Origin: Ferrigenium kumadai
GTDB lineage: Bacteria; Pseudomonadota; Gammaproteobacteria; Burkholderiales; Gallionellaceae
Length of the DNA: 64,000 nucleotides
Direction of reading: 5' to 3'
NCBI RefSeq assembly: GCF_018324385.1
Contig: NZ_AP019536.1
Coordinates: forward strand, 1-64,000
In this document: positions 11,007 through 21,543 of the stretch, one piece after another
Layout: each line of letters starts with the position of its first letter
Position numbering within the stretch: position 1 is the stretch's first letter
The notes under the pieces: generated by a model
Database searches by the model: none
Seen by the model: the letters and a program-made list of their open reading frames with translations, nothing else
What the model was told of the DNA's origin: nothing
Made by a program: the position numbers and the translations under genes

Positions 11007-12031
11007 CAGGGGGTTTGGGCGCGATCCAGCAATTGCACCGGCAAGCGAGTCTGCATCACCAGCGCGTAGGAGACCTTGTCAAACACACGGAACACGAATA
11101 CCAAACCATAGCGTTCATCTGGTAACGCGACGTTCGCACCATCGCTTTTTACGGTCTCTCCTTTGCGGTACAGGGCCAGCACATGGCCGCTTTCCAAGCC
11201 GTCACGCTTGCCCTTGTTCAGGGTGATGACGGTGCTCTGTCCGCCCAGCGACACACCGCCGTAAACCGAGATTATGCGCGCGGAAATGTTGCTTTCCGGT
11301 GCCCGTGGCAGGTAGGTGCTGACGGTCTCGCCGGAGGGTACGACCAAGCGGTCTCCCTTGTAGATTTCCTGCACGGAACGGGTGATCGCAATGGTGCTGA
11401 CTTCAGCGAAGTCGGTAGCCTCGGCGTTGCCCAGATAGATGGCCTCGATGCCCAGCACTTCCTTGGTATCCGGGTCGATGAAGGTCTTGCCGGGGCGGTA
11501 GAGCTGCCACTTGTTGCCTTTGTCGGCGGACAGGCCCTTGGCAAAGGCAATGTCGTGTTCGCCAAGAATCACACGCCCCTCACGTGCGCCGACCAAGGTG
11601 GGGGCGTCCTTCAAGGCGCCCTCCTCGATCACCAGTGGTTGGCTCAGGAACGGTGCGATAGCGCTTGCTGGAATGCTGGGAATGGCGTCGTGTTCGCTGC
11701 GGTCTTCGCGCACTTGCGGCGAGAGCTTGACGACATTGCCGCTGGGAATCGCCCCACCGATGCGCAAAGTACCGCTAGCGCGGTCCAGAATGATCACGTC
11801 GCCCGGATAGATCCAGTGCGGGTCCTTGATGGACTCCTTGTTCATGCCCCAGATATACGGCCACTTCCACGGGTCTTTGAAGAACTTGGCGGAGATGTCC
11901 CACAAGGTATCTCCTTTGACGACGACATGCTGATCCGGCGCATCGCTGCGGATTTCCGGTCGGGTCTCCGGCGCGGCTGCAAAGGCCATGGCGGGCAACA
12001 AAAAGCAAATCAGCGATATAATCTTGCGCAT
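11006..12031 (-). CDS. LysM domain-containing cell-envelope protein
   Basis: A secreted 341-residue protein. The ATG at 12031 has GGAG 6 bases upstream and gives a clean signal peptide (MRKIISLICFLLPAMAFA); an upstream in-frame GTG at 12064 is less likely. A LysM peptidoglycan-binding domain follows at about 30-85 (VVKGDTLWDISAKFFKDPWKWPYIW). The rest has no recognised motif but contains repeated beta-rich segments. Homologues beside dprA/smg are common in betaproteobacteria. It probably binds peptidoglycan in the periplasm; enzymatic activity is not indicated. Confidence 0.92.
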   Translation of the reverse strand: MRKIISLICFLLPAMAFAAAPETRPEIRSDAPDQHVVVKGDTLWDISAKFFKDPWKWPYIWGMNKESIKDPHWIYPGDVIILDRASGTLRIGGAIPSGNVVKLSPQVREDRSEHDAIPSIPASAIAPFLSQPLVIEEGALKDAPTLVGAREGRVILGEHDIAFAKGLSADKGNKWQLYRPGKTFIDPDTKEVLGIEAIYLGNAEATDFAEVSTIAITRSVQEIYKGDRLVVPSGETVSTYLPRAPESNISARIISVYGGVSLGGQSTVITLNKGKRDGLESGHVLALYRKGETVKSDGANVALPDERYGLVFVFRVFDKVSYALVMQTRLPVQLLDRAQTP

Positions 12032-12133
12032 GGAAAACTCCGGCAGAGTCAGTGTAAAAGGCACGCAAACTTATTGCGTTGCGTTAAATTCTGCATCTAG
12101 TCATATAAATTAGCAAGCATTTATGGGGCACGC

Positions 12134-12637
12134 ATGGCTATCCTGAAAATATTGCAGTACCCCGACGAGCGCCTGCACAAGGTCGCCAGGAAGGTCGAGC
12201 TGGTTACCGATACTACCCGCGAACTGATACGGGACATGGCCGAGACCATGTATGCCGCCCCCGGTGTGGGCTTGGCGGCGACACAGGTGGACGTGCACGA
12301 GCAGATCATCGTGACCGACGTTTCCGAGACCCACGACCAGCTGCGGGTATTCATCAACCCGGAGATTCTCGCCAGCAGCGGCGAGGAAGAAGGCGAGGAA
12401 GGCTGTCTGTCGGTGCCGGGTATCTATGAGACCGTGCACCGTGCCGAGAAGGTGACGGTGCGTGCGCTCAACGAACGGGGCGAACCCTTTACCCTGGAGG
12501 CCGAGGGCTTCCTGGCGGTGTGCATACAGCATGAGATCGATCACTTGCGCGGCAAGGTGTTCGTCGAATACCTGTCGCAGCTCAAGCAAACGCGAATACG
12601 CGCGAAACTGAAGAAACGTCAGCGCGAAAACATATAA
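12134..12637 (+). CDS. def: Peptide deformylase
   Basis: Removes the formyl group from the N-terminal methionine of nascent proteins. All three signature motifs are present in 167 residues: GVGLAATQ at 44-51, EGCLS at 89-93 with metal ligand C91, and HEIDH at 133-137 giving H133, E134 and H137. It is followed 27 bases later by fmt, which adds the same formyl group to initiator tRNA. It is divergent from the LysM gene across a 102-base gap. Confidence 0.98.
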   Translation: MAILKILQYPDERLHKVARKVELVTDTTRELIRDMAETMYAAPGVGLAATQVDVHEQIIVTDVSETHDQLRVFINPEILASSGEEEGEEGCLSVPGIYETVHRAEKVTVRALNERGEPFTLEAEGFLAVCIQHEIDHLRGKVFVEYLSQLKQTRIRAKLKKRQRENI

Positions 12638-12664
12638 AAATCTCCTGCGGTAACCAATCCCATC

Positions 12665-13588
12665 GTGAAAATCATTTTTGCCGGAACGCCGCAGTTTGCG
12701 GCCAGCGCGCTCGATGCGCTGCTCAAGGAACATCAGATCGTTGCCGTGCTGACTCAGCCGGATCGTCCGGCCGGGCGCGGCATGCAGCTTACTGCCAGCC
12801 CGGTGAAGCAACTCGCGCTGCAACACGGCCTGCCCGTGTTGCAACCCGCCACACTGAAGACGGAAGAAGCGCAACGCGAAATTGCCGCGCTCGGTGCGGA
12901 TGTGATGGTGGTTGCAGCCTATGGCCTGATCTTGCCGAAAGCGGTGTTGCAGCTGCCGCGTTATGGCTGCCTCAACATCCACGCCTCGCTGCTGCCGCGC
13001 TGGCGCGGCGCGGCGCCGATCCAGCGCGCGATCCTGGCGGGTGATGCCGAGACCGGCATCACCATTATGCAGATGGATGAGGGGTTGGACACCGGCGATA
13101 TGCTGCTGCGCCACGCCTGCCCCATCACACCGACCGACACTGCGGCAACGCTGCACGACAAGCTCGCGGAGCTGGGTGCCTCCAGCATTGTCGAGGCGTT
13201 GCGTTTGCTGCAAGAGAGCAGCCTGAACCCGGTCAAGCAGGACGATGCCGCTGCGACCTACGCCGCAAAGCTGCTCAAGAGCGAGGGGCAGATCGACTGG
13301 CGACTGGACGCACTGCATATCGAGCGCGCCGTGCGCGCGTTCAATCCTTTTCCCGCCTGTGCTGCCGGTTTCAACGATGCAACGATAAAGGTCTGGCAGG
13401 TTGCGCTGGTGCAAGGCGCGCACAGCGAACCGGGCAGGGTTCTTGCCGTAGACAAACAAGGCATCACCGTGGCCTGCGGCAAGGATGCGCTACGGCTGGA
13501 AGTATTGCAGCGTCCCGGCGGCAAGGCGCAGCCCGCCTCACAGTTCCTGCAGGCGGTGCCGGTCAAGGCCGGCGACCGTTTTTCGTGA
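12665..13588 (+). CDS. fmt: Methionyl-tRNA formyltransferase
   Basis: Transfers a formyl group from 10-formyl-THF to Met-tRNAfMet. The 307 residues match the family. The catalytic residues N104, H106 (NIHASLLPRWRGAAP) and D142 (MDEGLDTGDM) are all present. The start is GTG at 12665. Its stop overlaps the rsmB start (TGATG), so def-fmt-rsmB form one transcription unit. Confidence 0.98.
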   Translation: MKIIFAGTPQFAASALDALLKEHQIVAVLTQPDRPAGRGMQLTASPVKQLALQHGLPVLQPATLKTEEAQREIAALGADVMVVAAYGLILPKAVLQLPRYGCLNIHASLLPRWRGAAPIQRAILAGDAETGITIMQMDEGLDTGDMLLRHACPITPTDTAATLHDKLAELGASSIVEALRLLQESSLNPVKQDDAAATYAAKLLKSEGQIDWRLDALHIERAVRAFNPFPACAAGFNDATIKVWQVALVQGAHSEPGRVLAVDKQGITVACGKDALRLEVLQRPGGKAQPASQFLQAVPVKAGDRFS

Positions 13589-14862
13589 TGCAGCACGTTC
13601 AGATCACTGCCAGTCAGATCGTGCAGCAAGTGCTGTCGAACGGGCGTAACCTTAACCAGGTGCTGGACGAAGCGCTGCGTGGCAGATCGAACTGGACACC
13701 CGCACAGCGGGCCGCCTTGCAGGACCTGAGTTATGGCACGCTGCGCTATTACGGCCAGCTGCGGGCCGTGCTGGGCCGGTTGCTGCACAAGCCTTTGTCG
13801 GACGAGCGGGTGCGCTTCCTGTTGCTGGTCGCGTTGTACCAGTTGCAGCACAGCAAGTCGGCGCAGCATGCGGTGGTCGACCACGCGGTGCGCGCTGCGC
13901 AGATCCTGAATCCCCGCGTAAGCGGCTTGGCGAATGCAGTCCTGCGCAACTTCCTGCGCAACCGTGCATCGTTACTGGATCAGGCAGCGCTATCTCCGGA
14001 AGGGAAATACAGCTATCCGCAATGGTGGATAGACGAGTTGCATACGCAGTACGGCGAGCGCAGCGCGGCAATCCTGGAGGCGGGTAATCAGCATCCGCCG
14101 CTGACATTGCGAGTCAACCGGCGGCGCGGTACGGTGGACGGGTATGCGGCGTTGCTTGCACAACAGGACATCTCCGCGCGCCGCATCGAACCGGAGGCGC
14201 TGCAGTTGAATAAGCCCGTAGCGGTGGACAAGCTGCCGGGATTTTTCGACGGCATGGTCTCGGTGCAGGATGCCGGTGCGCAATATGCCGCGCGGCTGCT
14301 GGATGTGCACGACGGCATGCGTGTGCTGGACGCCTGCGCCGCGCCGGGCGGCAAGACCGCGAACATTCTGGAATCTGCGCAGGTCGAGATGGTTGCGGTG
14401 GATAAGGACGAGAAGCGCTTGCAGCGCGTCACGGAGAACTTGCAGCGGCTGGCACTGGATGCGCAACTGCTGGTGGGCGATGCGGCGCAGCCGGAGGCTT
14501 GGTGGGACGGTCGGCCGTTCCAGCGCATCCTTGCCGATGTGCCCTGCTCCGCTTCCGGAGTGGTGCGCCGTCACCCGGACATCAAGTGGCTGCGCCGTCC
14601 GGAAGATATCGCCGGTTTTGCTGGGCAGCAGCTTGCCATCCTGTGCGCGCTGTGGCGGCTGCTGGCGCAAGATGGTAAATTGCTTTACGCCACCTGCTCG
14701 GTTTTTCAACAGGAGAATGAGCAGGTTATCGCCGCATTCTTGGCTCAACAGCCGGATGCCCGCCGGTTGCCGCTGACCCTGTCGAACCATAGCGAAGGAC
14801 AATTGCTGCCCGATGATCAGCATGACGGATTCTTTTATGCGTTGCTGCACAAGACTGCTTAG
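13588..14862 (+). CDS. rsmB: 16S rRNA (cytosine-967-C5)-methyltransferase
   Basis: SAM-dependent methyltransferase acting on C967 of 16S rRNA. An N-terminal NusB-like RNA-binding domain precedes the Rossmann domain. Visible are the SAM motif VLDACAAPGGKTANILE, the motif IV cysteine C320 in DVPCSASGVVRRHPD, and the catalytic motif VI cysteine C370 in YATCSVF. ATG at 13588 overlaps the fmt stop by one base; a GTG one codon earlier is the alternative. About 424 residues, full length. Confidence 0.97.
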   Translation: MQHVQITASQIVQQVLSNGRNLNQVLDEALRGRSNWTPAQRAALQDLSYGTLRYYGQLRAVLGRLLHKPLSDERVRFLLLVALYQLQHSKSAQHAVVDHAVRAAQILNPRVSGLANAVLRNFLRNRASLLDQAALSPEGKYSYPQWWIDELHTQYGERSAAILEAGNQHPPLTLRVNRRRGTVDGYAALLAQQDISARRIEPEALQLNKPVAVDKLPGFFDGMVSVQDAGAQYAARLLDVHDGMRVLDACAAPGGKTANILESAQVEMVAVDKDEKRLQRVTENLQRLALDAQLLVGDAAQPEAWWDGRPFQRILADVPCSASGVVRRHPDIKWLRRPEDIAGFAGQQLAILCALWRLLAQDGKLLYATCSVFQQENEQVIAAFLAQQPDARRLPLTLSNHSEGQLLPDDQHDGFFYALLHKTA

Positions 14863-15427
14863 CGCGCTGCTGCGCGGCGTAATGCTTGTGTGGCTGTTCG
14901 TTGCGGCGGCCCACGCAGACGGCATAGCTGTCGGCAAGGCGCAGCTTCGCCAGGCAGAGGATGGCTACCAACTCGCTGCCAGTTACGACATCAACCTGAA
15001 TTACACCGTGCAGCAGGCCTTGTCGCGCGGCATCCCGCTGTATTTCGTCAGCGAATTCTCGCTGACGCGCTCGCGCTGGTATTGGCTGGACGAGGAGGTC
15101 TTTCACGGCGAGCAGACAATCAAGTTTTCTTACAACGTCCTGACCCGGCAATACCGCATCTCGCGCGGTGCACTGTTCCAGAATTTCGCCAGTTTTGAAG
15201 ATGCGTTGAATATCCTGGCGCGGCAAAGCTCCCTGCCCTTCTCCTCGGATCTGATGAAAAAGGACGGCAACTATACTGCGGCGGTGCGTCTGCGCCTGGA
15301 TACGGCGCAACTGCCCAAGCTGTTGCAGGTGAATGCGCTGACCGGCAAGGACTGGAACCTCGATTCCGAATGGTATCGCTGGGTGGCGCGTGTTCCGGCT
15401 GCAAACGGCGAAGGCAAGGCGGAGTGA
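14837..15427 (+). CDS. DUF4390 domain-containing exported protein
   Basis: A small exported protein of the DUF4390 family, with typical motifs such as YFVSEFSLTRSRWYWLDEE and YNVLTRQYRISRG. The family has no known biochemical function but is almost always found between rsmB and ntrY in betaproteobacteria, as here. I prefer the ATG at 14837, which gives a compact signal peptide (Arg-rich n-region, then MLVWLFVAAAHA); an in-frame ATG at 14813 would add eight residues. Either start overlaps the end of rsmB, so the two are co-translated. Confidence 0.88.
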   Translation: MRCCTRLLSALLRGVMLVWLFVAAAHADGIAVGKAQLRQAEDGYQLAASYDINLNYTVQQALSRGIPLYFVSEFSLTRSRWYWLDEEVFHGEQTIKFSYNVLTRQYRISRGALFQNFASFEDALNILARQSSLPFSSDLMKKDGNYTAAVRLRLDTAQLPKLLQVNALTGKDWNLDSEWYRWVARVPAANGEGKAE

Positions 15428-15434
15428 CGGCGCA

Positions 15435-17555
15435 GTGAAATACCTCATTCTTGTCAGTGTGGTGGTCGGCGGTGCGTTGCTTTACCTGCTGTCCAGCAGC
15501 AGCGCAGACACCGAAGTGTTTTCGCTGAACTACTACAGCCTGCTCGGCTTGACCGGTACTCTGGCTGTTTGCTTGATGGGGCTGGTCGGTTACCAGTTGT
15601 GGCGCCTGCGCAACAAGCTCCGGAACAGGGTGTTCGGAGCGAAACTGACCTTGCGACTGGTGCTGTTCTTCACTTTGATCGCGGTGGTGCCGGGGATACT
15701 GGTCTATGCGGTCTCGGTACAATTCCTGGGCAAGAGCATCGAGTCGTGGTTCGACGTGCGCGTCGAAAAGGCGCTGGAGGGCGGCCTCAATCTTGGCCGG
15801 AGCAGCCTGGACAACAGTCTGAAGGAGTTGTCCAAGAAGACCCAGTTCATCGGGTTGTTGTTGGCGGAAAAACAACCGGAACAGTATCAGCGCGCCTTAG
15901 ACCAGCTGGTGGACGAGAAGGTGGCGCAGGAAGCGGCGCTGTTCTCCGCCAAGGGGAATCTGGTCGCGTTCTCCTCGGGCGGACGACACTCCCTGCAGCC
16001 GGATATGCCGGATAGCGAGTTGTTGCGGCTGACGCTGGAAAAGGGCGAGAACGCCGTAATCGATACCCTGCCGCAAAAAGGATTGACGCTGCGAGCGCTG
16101 GTGGCTGTGGATTCCAATACCCACGGCGCTCGCTATGTACTGCAATTTACCCAGCCGGTGCCCAAGCAGATCGAGGCAGACGCCGAAACCGTGCAGGCGG
16201 TATACCGCGATTACCAGGAACTGACGCTGTCTCGCTTGGGTCTGAAACGGCTGTATGCGATCACCCTCACGCTGTCGCTGCTGGTGGTGTTGCTGACGGC
16301 GGTGTCGGCCGCGTTCTTCATCAGCGAGCGTCTGGGCGCCTCTCTAGAAGCCTTGGCCGAGGGCACGCGCGCCGTGGCGCAGGGCGACTTCACTCGCCAG
16401 CATCCGATTCAGAGCAGCGACGAACTGGGTGCATTGACCGGCCTGTTCAATCAGATGACGCGACAGCTATTCGATGCCAAACAGGCCAGCGAACAGCAAC
16501 AGCGAGAAGTGGAAAGCGCCAAAGCGCATTTGGAAAGCGTGCTGACCCACTTGTCTTCTGGCGTGCTGGCCCTGGACGATGGATTGCGTCTGCGCTCGGT
16601 GAATCCCAGCGCGGGACAGATCCTTGGCGCACCGCTGCAGGAGATGCTGCGTATGCCGCTGGACCAGATCGCCGAGAAATACAGTCTGCTGGGTTCATTC
16701 TGCCAGACGGTGATGGAGGCGTTCGGTGAGACGCCCAACGGCGAATGGCAGCGCCAGATCGAGCGGCTCAGCAAAAACGGCGTGCAGATTCTGCTGATGC
16801 GCGGGACTCGCCTGCCGCAAGGCGGGGAAGCGGGTTACGTCGTGGTGTTCGACGACATCAGCCATCTGTTGCAAGCGGAGCGCCAGGCGGCATGGGGCGA
16901 AGTGGCGCGGCGGCTGGCGCATGAGATCAAGAATCCGCTTACACCGATCCAGCTCTCGGCGGAACGCCTGCAGCACAAACTCAGCGACAAGCTGGACGAG
17001 AGCGGCGCGCAATTGTTGAAACGCGCCACTCAGACTATCGTCAGCCAGGTCGCCGCGATGAAGAATATGGTGGGCGATTTCGCCAACTACGCGCGCGGCC
17101 CGGCGTTGAAACTGTCGCGCCTGGATGTGCACAAGCTGATCAAGGAAGTGCTTGGACTGTATGAGGCGAACGCCATTCCCATCGTGTTGAAGCTGGAGGC
17201 CTCGCATAGCGAAGTCAACGGCGATGCAACCCGTTTGCGTCAGGTCGTACACAACCTGCTGCAGAACGCGCAGGACGCGTTGCAGGGCGTCGCTCAGCCG
17301 CAGATCACGCTGACGACCGAGACGCAGGGGCGCGAGATCCATCTGCGTGTCGAAGACAACGGCGCGGGCTTTTCCGAGAGCGTGCTGGCGCGCGCCTTCG
17401 AACCGTATATGACAACCAAGACCAAGGGCACGGGATTGGGACTGGCGATCGTGAAAAAGATCGTGGAAGAACATGGCGGCCGCATCGCCATCGAAAATAA
17501 CCAAAACGGCGGAGCGCGGATCAATATCCATCTGCCGTTGACGGAGGAAGCATAA
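15435..17555 (+). CDS. ntrY: NtrY-like sensor histidine kinase
   Basis: Membrane sensor kinase of about 706 residues. The N-terminus has several hydrophobic segments (near 5-20, 37-57 and 75-95), a periplasmic loop, a further membrane helix (LTLSLLVVLLTAVSAAFFI) and a HAMP segment. A PAS-like domain precedes the HisKA box with phosphoacceptor H496 (RRLAHEIKNPLTPIQLSAERL) and a C-terminal GHKL ATPase (VEDNGAGF, TKTKGTGLGLAIVKKI). The GTG at 15435 lies 8 bases after the preceding stop; a GTG at 15390 would overlap it. The NtrY/NtrX family is implicated in nitrogen and redox control; the stimulus here is unknown. Confidence 0.93.
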   Translation: MKYLILVSVVVGGALLYLLSSSSADTEVFSLNYYSLLGLTGTLAVCLMGLVGYQLWRLRNKLRNRVFGAKLTLRLVLFFTLIAVVPGILVYAVSVQFLGKSIESWFDVRVEKALEGGLNLGRSSLDNSLKELSKKTQFIGLLLAEKQPEQYQRALDQLVDEKVAQEAALFSAKGNLVAFSSGGRHSLQPDMPDSELLRLTLEKGENAVIDTLPQKGLTLRALVAVDSNTHGARYVLQFTQPVPKQIEADAETVQAVYRDYQELTLSRLGLKRLYAITLTLSLLVVLLTAVSAAFFISERLGASLEALAEGTRAVAQGDFTRQHPIQSSDELGALTGLFNQMTRQLFDAKQASEQQQREVESAKAHLESVLTHLSSGVLALDDGLRLRSVNPSAGQILGAPLQEMLRMPLDQIAEKYSLLGSFCQTVMEAFGETPNGEWQRQIERLSKNGVQILLMRGTRLPQGGEAGYVVVFDDISHLLQAERQAAWGEVARRLAHEIKNPLTPIQLSAERLQHKLSDKLDESGAQLLKRATQTIVSQVAAMKNMVGDFANYARGPALKLSRLDVHKLIKEVLGLYEANAIPIVLKLEASHSEVNGDATRLRQVVHNLLQNAQDALQGVAQPQITLTTETQGREIHLRVEDNGAGFSESVLARAFEPYMTTKTKGTGLGLAIVKKIVEEHGGRIAIENNQNGGARINIHLPLTEEA

Positions 17556-18205
17556 TGGCAAGCAAGCAAATACTGGTCGTGGATGACGAGATCGGCATTC
17601 GCGAATTGTTGTCGGAGATTTTGTTCGACGAGGGTTATCAGGTACATCTGGCGGAGAACGCCGAGCAGGCGCGCAGTTATCGCAACGAGCGCGAGCCGGA
17701 TCTGGTGCTGCTTGATATCTGGATGCCGGACACCGATGGGGTGACCCTGCTCAAGGAATGGGTCGAGCAGGACCTGTTGACCATGCCGGTGGTGATGATG
17801 TCTGGCCACGGTACTATCGAAACGGCGGTCGAGGCGACGCGCATCGGTGCGGTCGACTTTCTGGAAAAGCCCATCTCATTGCAGAAGTTGCTCGGTACCG
17901 TCGCCAAGGCCATCAAGGAAGGGGCACCCAAGCCGCCGGTACCGGTCGACGAGGTGCCAAACCAGCAGATCACCCTGGATATCGACGGGCAGATGCAGCA
18001 ATTCTCCTTGCCGCTCGATCTGCCGTTGCGCGAGGCGCGAGAGCACTTCGACGCGTTCTACTTCGACTACCATTTGCAGAAAGAGGGCGGCAACATTACC
18101 CGGGTGGCCGAAAAGGTCGGTCTGGAACGCACCCATCTGTACCGCAAACTGAAGCAGCTGGGCATCAAGTTCGCCAAAAAGGGCGGAGAGGACGAAACCC
18201 AGTAA
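17555..18205 (+). CDS. NtrX-like response regulator lacking the AAA+ domain
   Basis: Partner of the preceding kinase; its ATG overlaps the kinase stop (TAATG). The receiver domain (1-125) has the acidic pair D10/D11, phosphoacceptor D54 in LLDIWMP, S81 and K103. Canonical NtrX continues with a sigma54-activating AAA+ domain, but here a short linker (about 125-157) leads directly to a Fis-type helix-turn-helix (158-207, LREAREHF...GGNITRVAEKVGLERTHLYRKL). At 216 residues it is roughly half the usual length, with no frameshift visible. It should bind DNA but cannot remodel sigma54 polymerase, so it probably acts as a repressor or sigma70-type regulator. Confidence 0.92.
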   Translation: MASKQILVVDDEIGIRELLSEILFDEGYQVHLAENAEQARSYRNEREPDLVLLDIWMPDTDGVTLLKEWVEQDLLTMPVVMMSGHGTIETAVEATRIGAVDFLEKPISLQKLLGTVAKAIKEGAPKPPVPVDEVPNQQITLDIDGQMQQFSLPLDLPLREAREHFDAFYFDYHLQKEGGNITRVAEKVGLERTHLYRKLKQLGIKFAKKGGEDETQ

Positions 18206-18334
18206 AAAAGCCAATGTTGACCGGAGGTTGCCCAAATCCGGGGGCTGCGGCATAATTGCCGGCCCAGAATTTAATCTTCATTATTAATCCAACAAATAAC
18301 CCCATCCCGCGTGGATGTTTAGGAGGCAAAAGCA

Positions 18335-20350
18335 ATGGCTGCGACACGCAACGTAACCCCACCAAAATACAACGACATTACCGGCGCGATCCGCATGCTG
18401 GCAGTGGATGCCGTGCAAAAAGCCAACTCCGGTCACCCGGGCGCCCCGATGGGCATGGCGGAAATCGCCGACGTGCTGTGGAACCGCCATCTGCGTCACA
18501 ATCCCGCGAACCCGAAGTGGCCAGATCGTGACCGCTTCATCCTGTCCAACGGCCACGGCTCGATGCTGGTCTACGCGCTGCTGCATTTGTCCGGCTACGA
18601 TCTGCCGATCGAAGAGCTGAAGCGTTTCCGCCAGATGCATTCCAAGACTCCGGGGCACCCCGAGTACGGTTACACCCCGGGCGTGGAAACCACCGGTGGC
18701 CCGCTGGGCCAAGGCATCACCAACGCTGTCGGTATGGCGATGGCTGAAAAGCTGCTGGCCAACGAGTTCAACAAGCCGGGTCACGAGATCGTCAATCACC
18801 ACACCTATGTGTTCCTCGGCGACGGCTGCATGATGGAAGGCATCTCGCACGAAGCCTGCGCGCTGGCCGGCACCTGGGGTCTGGGCAAGCTGACTGCGTT
18901 CTGGGATGACAACAACATCTCCATCGACGGCCACATCGACGGCTGGTATACCGACGACACCGCGAAGCGTTTCGAAGCTTACGGCTGGCATGTCATTGCC
19001 AACGTACAGGGGCATGATTCCGATGCCATCGACGCCGCAATCAAGGCAGCCCATGCGGTTACCGACAAGCCGACCCTGATCTGCTGCAAGACCATCATTG
19101 GCGCAGGCTCTCCCAACAAGGAAGGCACGCACGACGTGCACGGCGCAGCGCTGGGTGCTGACGAAGTGGCCGCGACGCGCGAACACATCGGCTGGAAATA
19201 TCCTCCGTTCGAAATCCCGGCTCACGTGTATGAGGCATGGGATGCCCGCACCAAGGGTGCAGGCCTGGAAAAACTGTGGAACAACAAGTTCGCCGAATAC
19301 AAGAAGGCCTTCCCGAAGGAAGCCGCCGAGTTCGAGCGCCGTATCAATAACCAGTTGCCGGCCGACTGGGCTGCTCACGCTGCCGAGTTCATCGCCAAGA
19401 CCAACGAGAAGGCCGAGACCATCGCCACTCGCAAGGCTTCGCAGAACGCAATCAATGGCCTGCAACCCGCGCTGCCCGAGTTCCTGGGCGGTTCCGCCGA
19501 CCTGACCGGTTCCAACCTGACCAACTGGACAGGTGCGCACCACGTTTCCGGCAAGAAGCCGGGTAACTACATCAGCTATGGCGTGCGCGAGTTCGGCATG
19601 TCGCACATCATGAACGGCATGGCGCTGCACGGCGGTTTCCTGCCGTTCGGCGGCACTTTCCTGATGTTCTCCGAATACGCACGCAATGCGTTGCGCATGT
19701 CGGCATTGATGAAGCAGCGCGTGATCTACGTGTTCACCCACGACTCCATCGGTCTGGGCGAAGACGGTCCGACTCACCAGCCGGTCGAGCAGACTGCTAC
19801 CCTGCGCTACATCCCGAACATGGAAGTATGGCGTCCGTGCGACACCGTTGAATCCGCCGTGGCATGGGTTGCTGCAGTCGAGCGCAACGACGGTCCGTCC
19901 AGCCTCATCTTCAGCCGCCAGAATCTGGCGTTCCAGAAGCGCGACGCAGCTCAGATCGCTGCCATCCGCAAGGGAGCCTACGTGTTGTCCGAGGCAGCAG
20001 GCGGCAAGCCGCAAGCCGTGATCATCGCCACCGGCTCCGAAGTGTCGCTGGCACTGGAAGCGCAGAAGGCGCTGGCAGCCGAAGGCATCAACGTGCGTGT
20101 GGTTTCCATGCCGTCGACCAACGTGTTCGACAAGCAGGACCAGGCCTACAAGGACAGCGTACTGCCTAAGGGTGTGAAGCGCGTCGCGGTCGAGGCTGGC
20201 GTGACCGGCGGCTGGTACAAGTATGTTCTGGATGGCGCGGTGGTCGGCATGGACTGCTTCGGCGAATCCGCACCGGCACCGGAATTGTTCAAGCACTTCG
20301 GCTTCACCACCGACAATGTGGTTGCCGCAGTGAAGAAAGTTATGGGCTAA
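18335..20350 (+). CDS. tkt: Transketolase
   Basis: Thiamine-diphosphate enzyme that moves two-carbon units between sugar phosphates, in the Calvin cycle and pentose phosphate pathway. The 671 residues are full length. The N-terminal TPP domain shows [17 protein letters not shown] and [13 protein letters not shown] (near 162); the central domain has [15 protein letters not shown] and [17 protein letters not shown] strong AGGAGG precedes the ATG. It heads a run of same-strand genes: tkt-gapA-pgk-pyk-fba. In an autotroph it could equally be called cbbT. Confidence 0.97.
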   Translation: MAATRNVTPPKYNDITGAIRMLAVDAVQKANSGHPGAPMGMAEIADVLWNRHLRHNPANPKWPDRDRFILSNGHGSMLVYALLHLSGYDLPIEELKRFRQMHSKTPGHPEYGYTPGVETTGGPLGQGITNAVGMAMAEKLLANEFNKPGHEIVNHHTYVFLGDGCMMEGISHEACALAGTWGLGKLTAFWDDNNISIDGHIDGWYTDDTAKRFEAYGWHVIANVQGHDSDAIDAAIKAAHAVTDKPTLICCKTIIGAGSPNKEGTHDVHGAALGADEVAATREHIGWKYPPFEIPAHVYEAWDARTKGAGLEKLWNNKFAEYKKAFPKEAAEFERRINNQLPADWAAHAAEFIAKTNEKAETIATRKASQNAINGLQPALPEFLGGSADLTGSNLTNWTGAHHVSGKKPGNYISYGVREFGMSHIMNGMALHGGFLPFGGTFLMFSEYARNALRMSALMKQRVIYVFTHDSIGLGEDGPTHQPVEQTATLRYIPNMEVWRPCDTVESAVAWVAAVERNDGPSSLIFSRQNLAFQKRDAAQIAAIRKGAYVLSEAAGGKPQAVIIATGSEVSLALEAQKALAAEGINVRVVSMPSTNVFDKQDQAYKDSVLPKGVKRVAVEAGVTGGWYKYVLDGAVVGMDCFGESAPAPELFKHFGFTTDNVVAAVKKVMG

Positions 20351-20384
20351 ATACGGGCGCAACCCACATTGCGGCGGCGGCTAA

Positions 20385-21476
<1,092 letters not shown>

Positions 21477-21487
21477 CACGTTCGACC

Positions 21488-21512
21488 AAGGGCTGGCACT
21501 GTGCCAGCCCTT
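21488..21512. terminator. Intercistronic hairpin between gapA and pgk
   Basis: A perfect 12-base inverted repeat (AAGGGCTGGCAC / GTGCCAGCCCTT) sits 11 bases after the gapA stop and 31 bases before pgk. The following T-tract is interrupted (TTCAGCTTT), so it may be a partial terminator or an mRNA-stabilising structure that raises gapA levels relative to pgk. Confidence 0.6.
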
Positions 21513-21543
21513 TCAGCTTTAAGTCTGTAACAAAGGAAAAATC

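Noticed and set aside
18284-20362. 692-codon open frame on the minus strand opposite tkt
   Set aside because: It mirrors the well-supported transketolase frame, has no family motif or ribosome-binding site, and is explained by codon composition of the sense gene.
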